Shown one piece after another: positions 36,786-46,570 of a stretch of DNA of 64,000 nucleotides. The first letter of the stretch is position 1. Every line of letters begins with the position of its first letter. Below the pieces are notes generated by a model. It did no database searches. It was not told the origin of the DNA and saw only the letters and a program-made list of their open reading frames with translations. The position numbers and the translations under genes are program-made. Origin of the DNA: Flavobacterium xueshanense (GTDB taxonomy: Bacteria > Bacteroidota > Bacteroidia > Flavobacteriales > Flavobacteriaceae); the NCBI RefSeq assembly GCF_900112975.1, contig NZ_FONQ01000017.1, positions 1 to 64,000 of the forward strand, given 5' to 3'.

Positions 36786-36856
36786 TTGATTATTCATACA
36801 AGAACAAAATAAGAGACAAATAGCTAATTTAAAATAGCATAGCGCATATTAATTAA

Positions 36857-37993
36857 ATGAAGAAAATACTTTTTATAGACCGTGACGGAACAATGGTTTT
36901 GGAACCAAATGATTATCAGTTAGACAGTTTCGAAAAATTAGAATTTTATCCAAACGCCTTTCAATATTTAGCTAAAATAGCAAAAGAATTGGATTTCGAA
37001 CTGGTTATGGTTACCAATCAAGATGGTTTGGGAACGGATTCTCATCCCGAAATCAACTTTTGGCCAGTTCATAATTTTATTATGAAATCGTTTGAAAATG
37101 AAGGAGTTGTTTTTAAAGAAGTGTTTATTGACAAAACTTTTCCGTACCAAAATGCACCGACTCGCAAACCTGCAACTGGAATGTTGACACAATATATTGA
37201 CAATCCGGAATATGATTTAGCAAATTCATTCGTCATTGGAGACAGAATAACAGATGTAGAATTAGCAAAAAACTTAGGTTCAAAAGCGATTTTTATTGAT
37301 ACAAATGAAGCTTTGGGAGGAGATGAAATTTCTTCAAAAAGAGGAGAATTAGACTTCGTTATTGCTTTACAAACTACCGATTGGAAAGTAATTTATGAGT
37401 TTTTGAAATTAGAGGAGCGTTCCGCTTCCATCGAAAGAAAAACGAACGAAACGGATATTTATATCAAATTGAACCTTGACGGAACCGGAAAAAGTAAAAT
37501 TGAAACCGGGATTGCTTTCTTTGACCACATGCTCGACCAAATCGCGCGCCACGGACAAATGGACTTAGAAGTTCTTGTAAAAGGAGATTTAGAAGTAGAT
37601 GAACATCATACGATTGAAGATACAGCAATTGCTTTGGGCGAAGTTTTTGCAAAAACATTAGGAAATAAATTAGGAATAGAACGTTACGGTTTTTGTTTGC
37701 CAATGGACGACTGTTTAGCACAAGTGGCAATTGATTTTGGAGGGAGAAACTGGCTGGTTTGGGAAACCGAATTTAAACGGGAGATGGTTGGGAAAATGCC
37801 GACGGAAATGTTTTTTCATTTTTTCAAATCGTTTTCGGATGGCGCCAAAGCCAACATTAATATCAAAGCAGAAGGTACAAATGAGCATCACAAGATTGAA
37901 GCGATCTTTAAAGCTTTTGCAAAAGCGATTAAAGTAGCAGTAAAACGTGATACGGAAAAGATGATTTTGCCTTCGACAAAAGGAATGCTTTAA
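36857..37993 (+). CDS. hisB: Bifunctional histidinol phosphatase / IGP dehydratase HisB
   Basis: Two domains in one 378-residue protein. Residues 1-165 are a HAD-type histidinol-phosphatase (IDRDGTM with the two Asp, [15 protein letters not shown]). Residues 180-378 are the Mn-dependent imidazoleglycerol-phosphate dehydratase ([21 protein letters not shown], and the second HH motif EHHKIEA). The bifunctional form is shared with enterobacteria and Bacteroidota. It follows the structured element by about 70 bases, so some independent expression is possible. Confidence 0.95.
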   Translation: MKKILFIDRDGTMVLEPNDYQLDSFEKLEFYPNAFQYLAKIAKELDFELVMVTNQDGLGTDSHPEINFWPVHNFIMKSFENEGVVFKEVFIDKTFPYQNAPTRKPATGMLTQYIDNPEYDLANSFVIGDRITDVELAKNLGSKAIFIDTNEALGGDEISSKRGELDFVIALQTTDWKVIYEFLKLEERSASIERKTNETDIYIKLNLDGTGKSKIETGIAFFDHMLDQIARHGQMDLEVLVKGDLEVDEHHTIEDTAIALGEVFAKTLGNKLGIERYGFCLPMDDCLAQVAIDFGGRNWLVWETEFKREMVGKMPTEMFFHFFKSFSDGAKANINIKAEGTNEHHKIEAIFKAFAKAIKVAVKRDTEKMILPSTKGML

Positions 37994-38070
37994 AAAATTA
38001 TGAATTATAAATTATGAATTATTAGGCGTTACGTCTAAAATAAAACTTAATTTATTAATGGTTGAAAGAG

Positions 38071-38658
38071 ATGAAAATTGTAATCATAAATTACGGAGTA
38101 GGAAATATTCAAAGCATAAAATTTGCTATTGAAAGATTAGGTTTTGAGGCTGTTTTGAGTAATGATTGGAAAGAAATTAAGGCTGCGGACCGGGTTATAT
38201 TTCCAGGTGTTGGCGAAGCTAGTTTTGCGATGGAAATGCTTATTGACAGTGGTCTTGATGTATTAATCCCAACTTTAAAACAACCCGTTTTAGGGATCTG
38301 TCTGGGCATGCAATTGATGTGCAACAAATCGGAGGAAGGAAACACAACGGGTTTGGGTATTTTTGATGTTGATGCGATTAAATTTACGCCAAAAGTAAAA
38401 GTGCCTCAAATGGGCTGGAATCAAATTTACAACTTGAAATCACTTTTATTTAAAGGAATTAATGAAAACGAATACATGTATTTAGTACATAGTTTTTATG
38501 TGCCAAATTGTCTCGAAGCCATTGCAACAACTAATTATGAAGTTGAGTATGCATCAGCTCTTCAAAAAAATAATTTCTACGGAACACAATTTCACCCAGA
38601 GAAAAGTGGTGACGTAGGAGAACAAATTTTGGGTAATTTCTTAAAATTAAAGGATTGA
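38071..38658 (+). CDS. hisH: IGP synthase glutaminase subunit HisH
   Basis: HisH hydrolyses glutamine to feed ammonia to HisF. The 195-residue class-I amidotransferase starts MKIVIINYGVGN, has the nucleophile Cys77 in GICLGMQ and the His-Glu pair in FHPEKSG. An upstream in-frame TTG at 38062 would add three residues; ATG 38071 matches the family start. Neighbours hisB and hisA are 77 and 97 bases away, with AT-rich low-complexity spacers. Confidence 0.95.
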   Translation: MKIVIINYGVGNIQSIKFAIERLGFEAVLSNDWKEIKAADRVIFPGVGEASFAMEMLIDSGLDVLIPTLKQPVLGICLGMQLMCNKSEEGNTTGLGIFDVDAIKFTPKVKVPQMGWNQIYNLKSLLFKGINENEYMYLVHSFYVPNCLEAIATTNYEVEYASALQKNNFYGTQFHPEKSGDVGEQILGNFLKLKD

Positions 38659-38755
38659 AAAATTAAAAGATTAAAAAATGAGAGAATCTAAAATTCTTTG
38701 TTCAACATAATTAATCTTTAAATAATTCAATTTTTAAATCTTTAAATAAAAATAA

Positions 38756-39520
38756 ATGAGAATAATACCTGCAATAGATATCATAGACGGAAAATGTGTT
38801 CGCTTGTCAAAAGGCGATTACAATACCAAAATTATATACAATGAAAATCCGCTTGAAGTGGCGAAATCATTTGAAGCGCACGGAATCGAATATTTGCACT
38901 TGGTTGATTTAGATGGAGCAAAGTCAAGCCAAATTGTCAATTATAAGATATTGGAACAAATTGCTTCTCAAACCAAACTGAAAATTGATTTTGGTGGTGG
39001 ATTAAAATCGGATTCTGATTTAAAAATCGCTTTTGAAAGTGGTGCAAATCAAATTACTGGCGGAAGCATTGCCGTTAAAAATAGAGAACTATTCGAAAAA
39101 TGGATTGCGGAATATGGTTCGGATAAAATTATTTTGGGGGCAGATGCTAATAATGAAAAGGTAGCAGTTTCTGGTTGGTTAGAAGATTCGAATGAAGATT
39201 TGATTCCATTTATACAAGAGTATCAAAATAAAGGAATTAGATATGTAATTTGTACGGATATTGCCAAAGACGGCATGCTTGAAGGACCAAGTTTTGATTT
39301 ATATAAAAAAATACTTGATGAATGCTCTGTCACTTCGAGCGGAGTCGAGAAGTTGGCGGAAGCCAACGGCATAAAATTGATTGCTTCAGGAGGAATCTCA
39401 ACTTTTAATGAGTTGCCAAGGCTAGCCGAATTAGGTTGTGAAGGAACAATAATCGGAAAAGCAATTTACGAAGGACGAATTTCGTTAAAACAATTGGAAC
39501 AGTTTATAATTAGTAAATAG
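38756..39520 (+). CDS. hisA: ProFAR isomerase HisA
   Basis: A 254-residue beta/alpha-barrel isomerase that opens the ribose ring of ProFAR. The catalytic Asp8 is in [14 protein letters not shown] and the second in GADANNEKV near 130. Phosphate loops IDFGGGLKS and IASGGIS are present. There is a loop insert after [15 protein letters not shown] compared with short HisA. The NIPSNAP gene follows after 20 bases. Confidence 0.95.
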   Translation: MRIIPAIDIIDGKCVRLSKGDYNTKIIYNENPLEVAKSFEAHGIEYLHLVDLDGAKSSQIVNYKILEQIASQTKLKIDFGGGLKSDSDLKIAFESGANQITGGSIAVKNRELFEKWIAEYGSDKIILGADANNEKVAVSGWLEDSNEDLIPFIQEYQNKGIRYVICTDIAKDGMLEGPSFDLYKKILDECSVTSSGVEKLAEANGIKLIASGGISTFNELPRLAELGCEGTIIGKAIYEGRISLKQLEQFIISK

Positions 39521-39540
39521 TCAAATTCAGAGCATAAATT

Positions 39541-39846
39541 ATGATAACTTGTTACGTAAAATATATTATTGACCCTTTTCAATTGGATATTTTTGAAGAG
39601 TATGGTAAAAGATGGATTAAATTAGTTAACCGTTTTGGTGGACAGCATCATGGTTATTTTTTGCCGTCTGAAGGTGCAAATAACGTGGCATTTGCAATGT
39701 TTTCGTTTGCTAGTTTATCCGAATATGAAAATTACAGAAGACTAATTTTAGAAGATCAAGAGTGTATCGAAGCGTTCAAAATTGCAGAAGATTCAAGATG
39801 TATTTTAAGTTATGAACGAACTTTTTTGCGCCCAGTATTTGAATAA
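39541..39846 (+). CDS. NIPSNAP family protein inside the his operon
   Basis: A 101-residue protein of the NIPSNAP dimeric alpha-beta barrel type: start CYVKYIIDPFQLDIFEEYGK, then NRFGGQHHGYFLPSEG and FASLSEYENYRR. The role is unknown; such proteins are small binding or mono-oxygenase-like folds. It sits between hisA and hisF with 20- and 24-base gaps, so it is almost surely cotranscribed, yet it has no known place in histidine synthesis. It lacks a signal peptide. Confidence 0.82.
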   Translation: MITCYVKYIIDPFQLDIFEEYGKRWIKLVNRFGGQHHGYFLPSEGANNVAFAMFSFASLSEYENYRRLILEDQECIEAFKIAEDSRCILSYERTFLRPVFE

Positions 39847-39870
39847 TAAGACTTTTAACAACAAACAGAT

Positions 39871-40626
39871 ATGCTTACAAAAAGAATTATACCTTGTCTT
39901 GATATAAAAAACGGAAGAACCGTAAAAGGTGTTAATTTTGTGGATTTACGTGACGCAGGAGATCCGGTAGAATTAGCCAAAATATATTCTGATGAAGGCG
40001 CGGATGAATTAGTCTTTCTGGATATTTCTGCAACAGAAGAAAGAAGAAAAACCTTAGTTGAATTGGTTCGGAAGGTTGCTTCAACGATTAATATTCCTTT
40101 TACCGTTGGTGGTGGAATTTCTTCTGTTTTGGATGTTGAAATATTGCTTCAAAACGGAGCTGATAAGGTTTCCATCAATTCATCAGCGGTTAAGAATCCG
40201 CAATTGATTAATGATTTGGCACAGAAATTTGGAAGCCAGTGTGTTGTTGTCGCTATTGATGCCAAACAGATAGATGGAGAATGGATTGTGCATTTAATGG
40301 GAGGGAAAATACCAACTGAATTGAATTTATTTGATTGGGCGAAAGAAGTGGAGCAAAGAGGCGCAGGCGAAATTCTGTTTACCTCAATGGACAATGACGG
40401 AACTAAAAATGGGTTTGCAAATGAAGCTTTGGCCAAACTTTCTAAATTAGTTAATATTCCAATAATTGCTTCCGGTGGCGCAGGAAACATTCAACATTTT
40501 GTAGATTCTTTTCTGGTAGGAAAAGCAGATGCGGCATTGGCGGCAAGCGTATTTCATTTTAAAGAAATTAAAATCAAAACATTAAAAACAGCGCTTAAAA
40601 GCAACAATATCGAAGTTAGGATATAG
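39871..40626 (+). CDS. hisF: IGP synthase cyclase subunit HisF
   Basis: HisF uses ammonia from HisH to form imidazoleglycerol phosphate and AICAR. The 251-residue barrel shows catalytic Asp11 ([14 protein letters not shown]) and the Asp near 130 (VVAIDAKQ), with phosphate loops GGGISS and ASGGAGN. hisIE follows after an 83-base spacer made of TCTTTCAATC/TTTAAAT words. Confidence 0.96.
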   Translation: MLTKRIIPCLDIKNGRTVKGVNFVDLRDAGDPVELAKIYSDEGADELVFLDISATEERRKTLVELVRKVASTINIPFTVGGGISSVLDVEILLQNGADKVSINSSAVKNPQLINDLAQKFGSQCVVVAIDAKQIDGEWIVHLMGGKIPTELNLFDWAKEVEQRGAGEILFTSMDNDGTKNGFANEALAKLSKLVNIPIIASGGAGNIQHFVDSFLVGKADAALAASVFHFKEIKIKTLKTALKSNNIEVRI

Positions 40627-40709
40627 AAACAGATAATAGAATAAAGAGAAAAGAAAATCGGATTAGATAATCTTTCAATCTTTAATTTTTCAATCTTTAA
40701 ATTAAAAAT

Positions 40710-41315
40710 ATGAACATAGATTTCTCAAAAAATACAGACGGATTAATTCCTGCCATCATTCAGGACAGTGAAACCAAAACGGTTTTGATGTTGGGTTTCA
40801 TGAATGCTGAAGCGTACCAAAAAACAGTTGACACTCAAAAAGTAACATTTTATAGTCGCACAAAACAAAGGCTTTGGACAAAAGGGGAGGAAAGTGGAAA
40901 TTTTCTGAATTTGATTGACATTAAAAACGATTGCGATAATGATACGTTATTGATACAAGTAAAACCAGAAGGACCAACGTGTCACAAAGGAACTGATACG
41001 TGTTGGGCTGACGAAAATAAATCCGATTATGGGTTTCTGACGACGTTAGAAGATACTATTCAACTTCGAAAAGAAAATGCAGATTCCGAAAAAAGTTATG
41101 TGGCTTCGTTGTTTAAATTGGGAATGAACAAAATTGCACAGAAAGTAGGCGAGGAAGCGATTGAAGTGGTTATCGAAGCAAAAGATGACAATGATGATTT
41201 ATTCTTGGGCGAAAGTGCTGATCTACTTTTTCATTATCTTATTTTGTTGCAAGCCAAAGGTTTTAAATTAGATGATGTTGTTGCTGTTTTGAAAAGTCGC
41301 CAGAAGAAAAATTAG
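40710..41315 (+). CDS. hisIE: Bifunctional PR-AMP cyclohydrolase / PR-ATP pyrophosphatase HisIE
   Basis: A 201-residue fusion for steps two and three. Residues 1-105 are HisI (GEESGNFLNLIDIKNDCDNDT, zinc ligands in CHKGTDTCW). Residues 110-201 are HisE (KIAQKVGEEAIEVVIEAK, EXXE metal motif, ADLLFHYLILL). It is the last his gene, closed by a strong terminator. Confidence 0.95.
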   Translation: MNIDFSKNTDGLIPAIIQDSETKTVLMLGFMNAEAYQKTVDTQKVTFYSRTKQRLWTKGEESGNFLNLIDIKNDCDNDTLLIQVKPEGPTCHKGTDTCWADENKSDYGFLTTLEDTIQLRKENADSEKSYVASLFKLGMNKIAQKVGEEAIEVVIEAKDDNDDLFLGESADLLFHYLILLQAKGFKLDDVVAVLKSRQKKN

Positions 41316-41334
41316 TTTATTTAATTTTCATTTA

Positions 41335-41379
41335 GAAAACCCAATAGGAAATTCATTTGCTATTGGGTTTTCTTTTTTC
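41335..41379 (+). terminator. Terminator of the his operon
   Basis: GAAAACCCAATAG (41335-41347) pairs with CTATTGGGTTTTC (41360-41372), followed by TTTTTTCT. This is a strong end to the his operon. Confidence 0.9.
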
Positions 41380-41435
41380 TTTTATTTCCAAGGCCAATCC
41401 ACTATATTTACTATAATTTATAATAAAAGAAGCGC

Positions 41436-42581
41436 ATGCACGTACTGAATACAGATAATACCACCTTTAATCCAGATGTAAACGATTCCATAATTAATAC
41501 AGGACTACACATAATTCTGACAACTGACGAAGATGATTCTCGACCAGTTTATATTTCAGGAAATTTTAATAATTGGCGCACACAGGACAAAGAATTTGTG
41601 ATGGAAAAGATTGGAAATGGTTCGTATCATTATAAATTCCCTCATGATTTTGATTATCCTACTGTGCTTTTGTATAAATTTACAAAAGGGGATTGGAGTG
41701 AAGTTGAAATTGATAGTCATGGAAATCGTACCGAAAATCGTTCAACATTTGCTTATACCGGCATACAAAATGAACATGTTGCAAGATGGAGGAAAAACTG
41801 GTTGCCTTATAAACAATCGTATTTGCCACAAGTGCAGTTGATATCAGATGAATTTAAAATCCCGCAACTTAATAAAATCAGGAAAATTTGGGCGCTTTTA
41901 CCACATGATTACGATAATTCGAGTGAGAGTTATCCGGTGATGTATTTGCAGGATGCCCAAAATTTATTCAATGAAACAGCCGAATTCGGAAACTGGGAAA
42001 TTGACAAAAAACTGGCAGTTATGTCCGAGTATAAAATTGGAAAAATAATAATTATTGCTGTTGAACACGCTGAGGAAGATCGTATAAAAGAATATAATGT
42101 AGGGAAAACAGTTTTAGGAAAAGGACAAGGAAAGAAATACATCCGTTTTGTGACTGATACGCTAAAACCTTATGTAGACAGTAATTTCAGAACCAAAAAA
42201 GAACGTGAATTCACAGGAATAGGAGGAAGTTCGATGGGCGGATTAATCAGTATTTTTAGTGGTCTCAGAAATCCCGAAACATTTGGTAAACTGATGATTT
42301 TTTCGCCATCACTTTGGGTGGTTCCGGAATTGAAAATTGATGCAAAGAAAGTGAATACGGCCGATACTAAAATATATTTATATGCAGGCGGTGATGAAAG
42401 TAAAACGATGATTGAGCACGTCAAAAAGTTTCAGGATGATTTAATTTCCAACCAATTTATAGAAGATAATTCCCAAATTAATTTAAGTATTAACAGGCAA
42501 GGAAAACACAGCGAAACGTATTGGAGTGATGAATTTCCTAAAGCAATTGAGTGGTTATTTTTTAATACAAAAGATTCGTAG
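41436..42581 (+). CDS. Esterase with N-terminal E-set/CBM48-like domain
   Basis: A 381-residue cytosolic protein. Residues about 20-105 form a carbohydrate-binding-type E-set domain (VYISGNFNNWRTQ, YHYKFPHDFD). Residues 125-381 are an alpha/beta-hydrolase of the putative-esterase (Fes/enterochelin-esterase-like) type: VMYLQDAQNLFNE, nucleophile in GGSSMGGLIS, and late His in RQGKHSETYW. There is no signal peptide. It is followed by an M17 peptidase and an ATP-grasp gene in the same direction, which suggests it hydrolyses an ester or amide of a compound made by that ligase. Confidence 0.8.
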   Translation: MHVLNTDNTTFNPDVNDSIINTGLHIILTTDEDDSRPVYISGNFNNWRTQDKEFVMEKIGNGSYHYKFPHDFDYPTVLLYKFTKGDWSEVEIDSHGNRTENRSTFAYTGIQNEHVARWRKNWLPYKQSYLPQVQLISDEFKIPQLNKIRKIWALLPHDYDNSSESYPVMYLQDAQNLFNETAEFGNWEIDKKLAVMSEYKIGKIIIIAVEHAEEDRIKEYNVGKTVLGKGQGKKYIRFVTDTLKPYVDSNFRTKKEREFTGIGGSSMGGLISIFSGLRNPETFGKLMIFSPSLWVVPELKIDAKKVNTADTKIYLYAGGDESKTMIEHVKKFQDDLISNQFIEDNSQINLSINRQGKHSETYWSDEFPKAIEWLFFNTKDS

Positions 42582-42667
42582 AGACGCAATTTATTGCAAC
42601 TCAATCTTAAGAATAAAGCATACACAGTAACATTAAATTTAATCAAAAAGCTTTAAAATTAAAGAAA

Positions 42668-44101
42668 ATGACAACAAGAACAGTAACAAATTTAGATAGT
42701 TTTTCAGGTACAATTTTGATTCCGGTTTTTGAAACCTATTCAAAAAGTATTGTTCCCATCGCATTTAATGGATTGGAGATTGCCTCTAACGTTTTTTTTG
42801 GAAAAAAAGATACACACTACTTAGCCGAAAAAAATGACAATACGTATGTCTTTATTGGTTTGGGAAAAACAATTAATTACAAATCTTTAAAAACTATTTT
42901 TAGACGTATTTCATCGAAACAGAAAGAAAATTTCAGTTCAAATGTTGCTTTAGTTATACCGGAACAATGTATTGAAGAACAGGTTGAAGCGATGGTTTCC
43001 GGTTTGCTTCTAGGAACGTATAATTTGGGTCATTTTAAATCTGAAAAACAAGAACATCCTTTTTTAAATCCTGAATTCACATTGAATTTGGTAAGTGAGA
43101 ATGATTATTTGGCTGCAGCCAAAAAAGGAATTAAAATTGCAAAAGCACAATTGAGTACTTTTAATTTGGTCGATTTGCCACCAAATACAATCAATCCGAA
43201 ATACTTAGCGAATTGGGCCAAAGAAACGGGAGAAAAATACGGATTTGATGTAGAAGTTCTCGGGTATGAAGCTTCAAAAATAGTTGGTCTCGGCGCATTT
43301 TTAGCAGTTGGAAAAGGAAGTGAAAATGAACCACAGTTTATTATCATGAATTACACTCCCGTAACTGAAGTTAAACACATGAAACACGTTGGACTCGTTG
43401 GAAAAGGAATCACATTTGATACCGGTGGAATAAATATAAAAACAGCCGGAATGGTTCACATGAAATGTGATATGGCCGGTGGTGGAGCAGTTTTTGGAGC
43501 GATGCAACTGATTGCTGATTTACAATTACCTGTAAAAGTAACTGCAATTGTTCCTTGTGCTGAAAATGCGGTGGATGGCAAATCATTTTTACCAAGCGAC
43601 GTAATTCACAGCTATAGCGGGCATTCTATAGAAATTATCGATACGGATGCTGAAGGGCGACTTGTTTTAGCCGATGGATTATCGTATTTAATTAAAAATT
43701 TCAAACCAGAATATATTGTTGATATTGCTACACTTACCGGAAGCAGCGTGGCTACTCTTGGTTATGAATGTGCTGCTTTGTTTACCAATAATGTAGAAAT
43801 GGCGAAGAAATTGCAAGAAAACGGAGATTCAATTGGAGAACGTTTGTGGCCTTTACCACTTTGGGATGTATATAAATCAGATATTGAAAGTGATATTGCC
43901 GATGTAAAAAATTATAGCGGAAAACCAGTTGCGGGAGCCATAAGTGCTGCCAAATTTCTAGAATATTTTACCAAGGAACACAAAGCTTGGGCGCATCTGG
44001 ATGTTGCAGGAGTGGCATTTGGAGATGATGAATTTGCTAAAAGTAAACACGCAACAGCCTTCGGTGTTCATTTATTGACTAAATTCATTGAAAATTTATA
44101 A
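42668..44101 (+). CDS. M17 leucyl aminopeptidase family protein
   Basis: A 477-residue dizinc aminopeptidase. The C-terminal catalytic domain (about 165-477) shows GKGITFDTGG (metal Lys/Asp), MKCDMAGGGAV and IIDTDAEGRLVLAD (metal Asp/Glu and catalytic Arg), all conserved. The N-terminal domain is divergent, as is usual. It is cytosolic. Only 3 bases separate its stop from the ATP-grasp gene start, implying coupled expression. A role trimming peptides made by the ligase is suggested but not shown. Confidence 0.9.
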   Translation: MTTRTVTNLDSFSGTILIPVFETYSKSIVPIAFNGLEIASNVFFGKKDTHYLAEKNDNTYVFIGLGKTINYKSLKTIFRRISSKQKENFSSNVALVIPEQCIEEQVEAMVSGLLLGTYNLGHFKSEKQEHPFLNPEFTLNLVSENDYLAAAKKGIKIAKAQLSTFNLVDLPPNTINPKYLANWAKETGEKYGFDVEVLGYEASKIVGLGAFLAVGKGSENEPQFIIMNYTPVTEVKHMKHVGLVGKGITFDTGGINIKTAGMVHMKCDMAGGGAVFGAMQLIADLQLPVKVTAIVPCAENAVDGKSFLPSDVIHSYSGHSIEIIDTDAEGRLVLADGLSYLIKNFKPEYIVDIATLTGSSVATLGYECAALFTNNVEMAKKLQENGDSIGERLWPLPLWDVYKSDIESDIADVKNYSGKPVAGAISAAKFLEYFTKEHKAWAHLDVAGVAFGDDEFAKSKHATAFGVHLLTKFIENL

Positions 44102-44104
44102 CCA

Positions 44105-45319
44105 ATGGAAAACTCTAAAACCTTTCTTTGTATTTCAAATTATTTCAAAGGTGCCGATTTTTTAATTAATTTAAAAAAGTTAGGCAACAAAGTCTATTTA
44201 GTGACGAGTGAAAAACTGAAGGATAAACCGTGGCCCCATCAACATATTGACGAGATTTTCTACATGGAAGGTCAGGACGTCGATTGGAATTTAGAACATC
44301 TTTTGTTAGGTGTCGGGAATTTCATGAAGTCCACAAAAATTGATGCCATTGTAGCTTTGGATGATTATGATGTGGAAAAAGCTACATATTTAAGGGAAAA
44401 TCTCCGTATCGACGGAATGGGACAAACCACTGGACGTTATTTTAGAGATAAACTCGCCATGCGTATGAGGGCCAAAAGTTGTGGGATACCCATTCCTGCT
44501 TTTTGTTCCTTATTTAACGATCATGACATCAATACTTTTGCTGAAACTATCGAAGCTCCATGGGTTTTAAAACCTCGTTCCGAAGCTTCGGCAACAGGAA
44601 TTATAAAAATACATGACAAAGAGAGTTTGTGGATTAATATTAATGAAATGGGGAATAATAGATTCAAATATTTATTGGAACAATTCAAACCAGGCGATGT
44701 GTATCATTGTGATAGTTTGATTTCGGACAGTAAAGTAATCTTTAGTTTAACTTCAAAATATTTAGCCACACCAATGGAAATTTCTCAAGATGGCGGTGTT
44801 TTCCGTTCAGCTAATATTAAATATAATTCAGAAGATGATATTGCGATAAAAAAATTAAATGAACAAGTGATGAAAGGCTTTGGTTTGAAACATGGAGCCG
44901 CTCATACTGAATTTATTAAAAGTAATGAAGATGGTAAGATTTATTTTCTGGAAACATCTTCACGCGTGGGAGGAGCACATTTAGCAGAAATGGTTGCCGA
45001 AGCTTCCAATATTAATTTATGGAAGGAGTGGGCAGCAATTGAAAACGGATTAGTAAAAGCGGATAAATATGTTTTCCCAAAAGTAAAAAAAGGATATGCC
45101 GGAATCGTTCTGACGTTGTCAAAATTCCAGCACCCTAATTTATCATCCTTTTCAGATCCTGAAGTTTGCTTTAAAGTTCCACTGGAATATCATGCAGGAT
45201 TAATTGTAAAATCAGACAATCAGCAGCGTGTTTTAGAACTTTTAGAAGATTATGGCAATCGTTTAGCCAATGATTTCACAGCTGTCGTAGAACAAATTAA
45301 AGTAACAAACTTACATTAA
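44105..45319 (+). CDS. ATP-grasp family ligase
   Basis: A 404-residue ATP-grasp protein. The pre-ATP-grasp domain (about 1-110) is followed by PWVLKPRSEASATGIIKI (ATP-binding lysine and glycine loop, about residues 154-171). The C-terminal EFIKSNEDGKIYFLETSSR holds the Mg-binding Glu and an Asn/Ser position. Such enzymes join a carboxylate to an amine through an acyl phosphate. The substrate is not identifiable. It forms a likely operon with the esterase and aminopeptidase upstream and ends with a terminator. Confidence 0.85.
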   Translation: MENSKTFLCISNYFKGADFLINLKKLGNKVYLVTSEKLKDKPWPHQHIDEIFYMEGQDVDWNLEHLLLGVGNFMKSTKIDAIVALDDYDVEKATYLRENLRIDGMGQTTGRYFRDKLAMRMRAKSCGIPIPAFCSLFNDHDINTFAETIEAPWVLKPRSEASATGIIKIHDKESLWININEMGNNRFKYLLEQFKPGDVYHCDSLISDSKVIFSLTSKYLATPMEISQDGGVFRSANIKYNSEDDIAIKKLNEQVMKGFGLKHGAAHTEFIKSNEDGKIYFLETSSRVGGAHLAEMVAEASNINLWKEWAAIENGLVKADKYVFPKVKKGYAGIVLTLSKFQHPNLSSFSDPEVCFKVPLEYHAGLIVKSDNQQRVLELLEDYGNRLANDFTAVVEQIKVTNLH

Positions 45320-45341
45320 ATGCTTTTGCCGAATTAAAAAT

Positions 45342-45375
45342 AGCGATTGTTTCAATAGAAATAGTCGCTTTTTTA
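45342..45375 (+). terminator. Terminator after the ATP-grasp gene
   Basis: AGCGATTGTTTC pairs with GAAATAGTCGCT with two G-U pairs and a 4-base loop, followed by TTTTTT. It ends the esterase/M17/ATP-grasp unit. Confidence 0.78.
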
Positions 45376-45464
45376 TTTAAAGTTTAGTTAAAGTGCAACG
45401 ACACAGTTTTTTATATCTTCGTTGGAATTTTAAAATTAAATAACCTCTTCCATTTCTTCATCAC

Positions 45465-46511
45465 ATGAAAAAAATAATTTTTCTTTTTAGTTTTTTAGGA
45501 TTTATTAGTTGTAAATCGTTTGATCAAATAAGTCAAATTGAAACTCATAAACCGGTTCAAAATGAATATTTTACTGTTGCTTTCGGTTCCTGCGACGACC
45601 AAAAAATTAAAAATGAACTTTGGCCAGCGATAGATGAAAATCATCCGTCCGTTTGGATTTGGGGAGGCGATAATGTGTATTCTGATACATCAGACATGTA
45701 TTTTCTTAAAAATAATTATGAAATTCAGAAACAGGATTCTGATTATCTCAAATTTATTAAATACAAAATCGTATTGGGAACATGGGACGATCACGATTTT
45801 GGTGTGAATGACGGCGGGGCAGAATATCCTTTTAAAAGAGAAAGCCAACAGCTATTATTAGACTTTTTAGGAACTTCAAAAAAGGCTTCAGAACGAAAAA
45901 GAGACGGAATTTATACTGCAAAAACCATTGTTGTTGAGGGAAATAAAGTCAAAATAATTGTATTGGATTCTCGTTTTTTTAGAACAGCACTAACAAAAGC
46001 CACCGATTCAAAAAAGCGTTTTCAACCCAATAAATATGGTGAAGGGACATTACTGGGAAAGGCACAATGGAATTGGCTAAAGAAAGAACTTAGAAATTCC
46101 GATGCTCAATTTAACGTAATAGTAAGCAGTATTCAGTTTTTATCCGATAAACATGGTTTTGAAGCCTGGGGAAATTTTCCTCATGAAATAGAAAAATTAG
46201 AGCAATTAATAATTTCCACCAAAGCTCAAGGTACTTTTATAATATCGGGAGATCGCCATATTGCTACATTTTCTTCCAAAAATGTTGCTAAATTAGCGTA
46301 TCCGATAGTAGATTTTACCTCGAGTGGATTGACACATACCTATACTTCTTTTTCTGGTGAAGAAAATCCTTATGTAAAAGGAGAAGTGATTACGGATATC
46401 AATTTTGGTTTATTAAAATTTGACTTTAAAAACAATAAAGTAATTATGGAAATTAGAGGAAAACAAAATAAATTACTTCAAGAATATGTTCAGATATATC
46501 CCGGTAAATAA
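45465..46511 (+). CDS. PhoD-like alkaline phosphatase lipoprotein
   Basis: A 348-residue lipoprotein (FLGFISCKS lipobox) of the metallophosphatase PhoD type. Metal-binding motifs appear in order: FGSCDDQ, WGGDNVYSDTSD, LGTWDDHDFGVND, VLDSRFFR and ISGDRHIATF. It probably releases phosphate from phosphodiesters or monoesters at the cell surface. It is a single gene, with the M1 peptidase following after 59 bases and its own -7 box. Confidence 0.9.
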   Translation: MKKIIFLFSFLGFISCKSFDQISQIETHKPVQNEYFTVAFGSCDDQKIKNELWPAIDENHPSVWIWGGDNVYSDTSDMYFLKNNYEIQKQDSDYLKFIKYKIVLGTWDDHDFGVNDGGAEYPFKRESQQLLLDFLGTSKKASERKRDGIYTAKTIVVEGNKVKIIVLDSRFFRTALTKATDSKKRFQPNKYGEGTLLGKAQWNWLKKELRNSDAQFNVIVSSIQFLSDKHGFEAWGNFPHEIEKLEQLIISTKAQGTFIISGDRHIATFSSKNVAKLAYPIVDFTSSGLTHTYTSFSGEENPYVKGEVITDINFGLLKFDFKNNKVIMEIRGKQNKLLQEYVQIYPGK

Positions 46512-46545
46512 ATTTAAGGAATTTTATTTCTATAATTTTAAAGGT

Positions 46546-46553
46546 TATTTTTG
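46546..46553 (+). promoter_or_regulatory. TAnnTTTG promoter element for the M1 peptidase
   Basis: TATTTTTG lies 17 bases before the M1 peptidase start and fits the -7 consensus. The -33 box is unclear. Confidence 0.4.
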
Positions 46554-46570
46554 TCCAAAATGAATTCATT

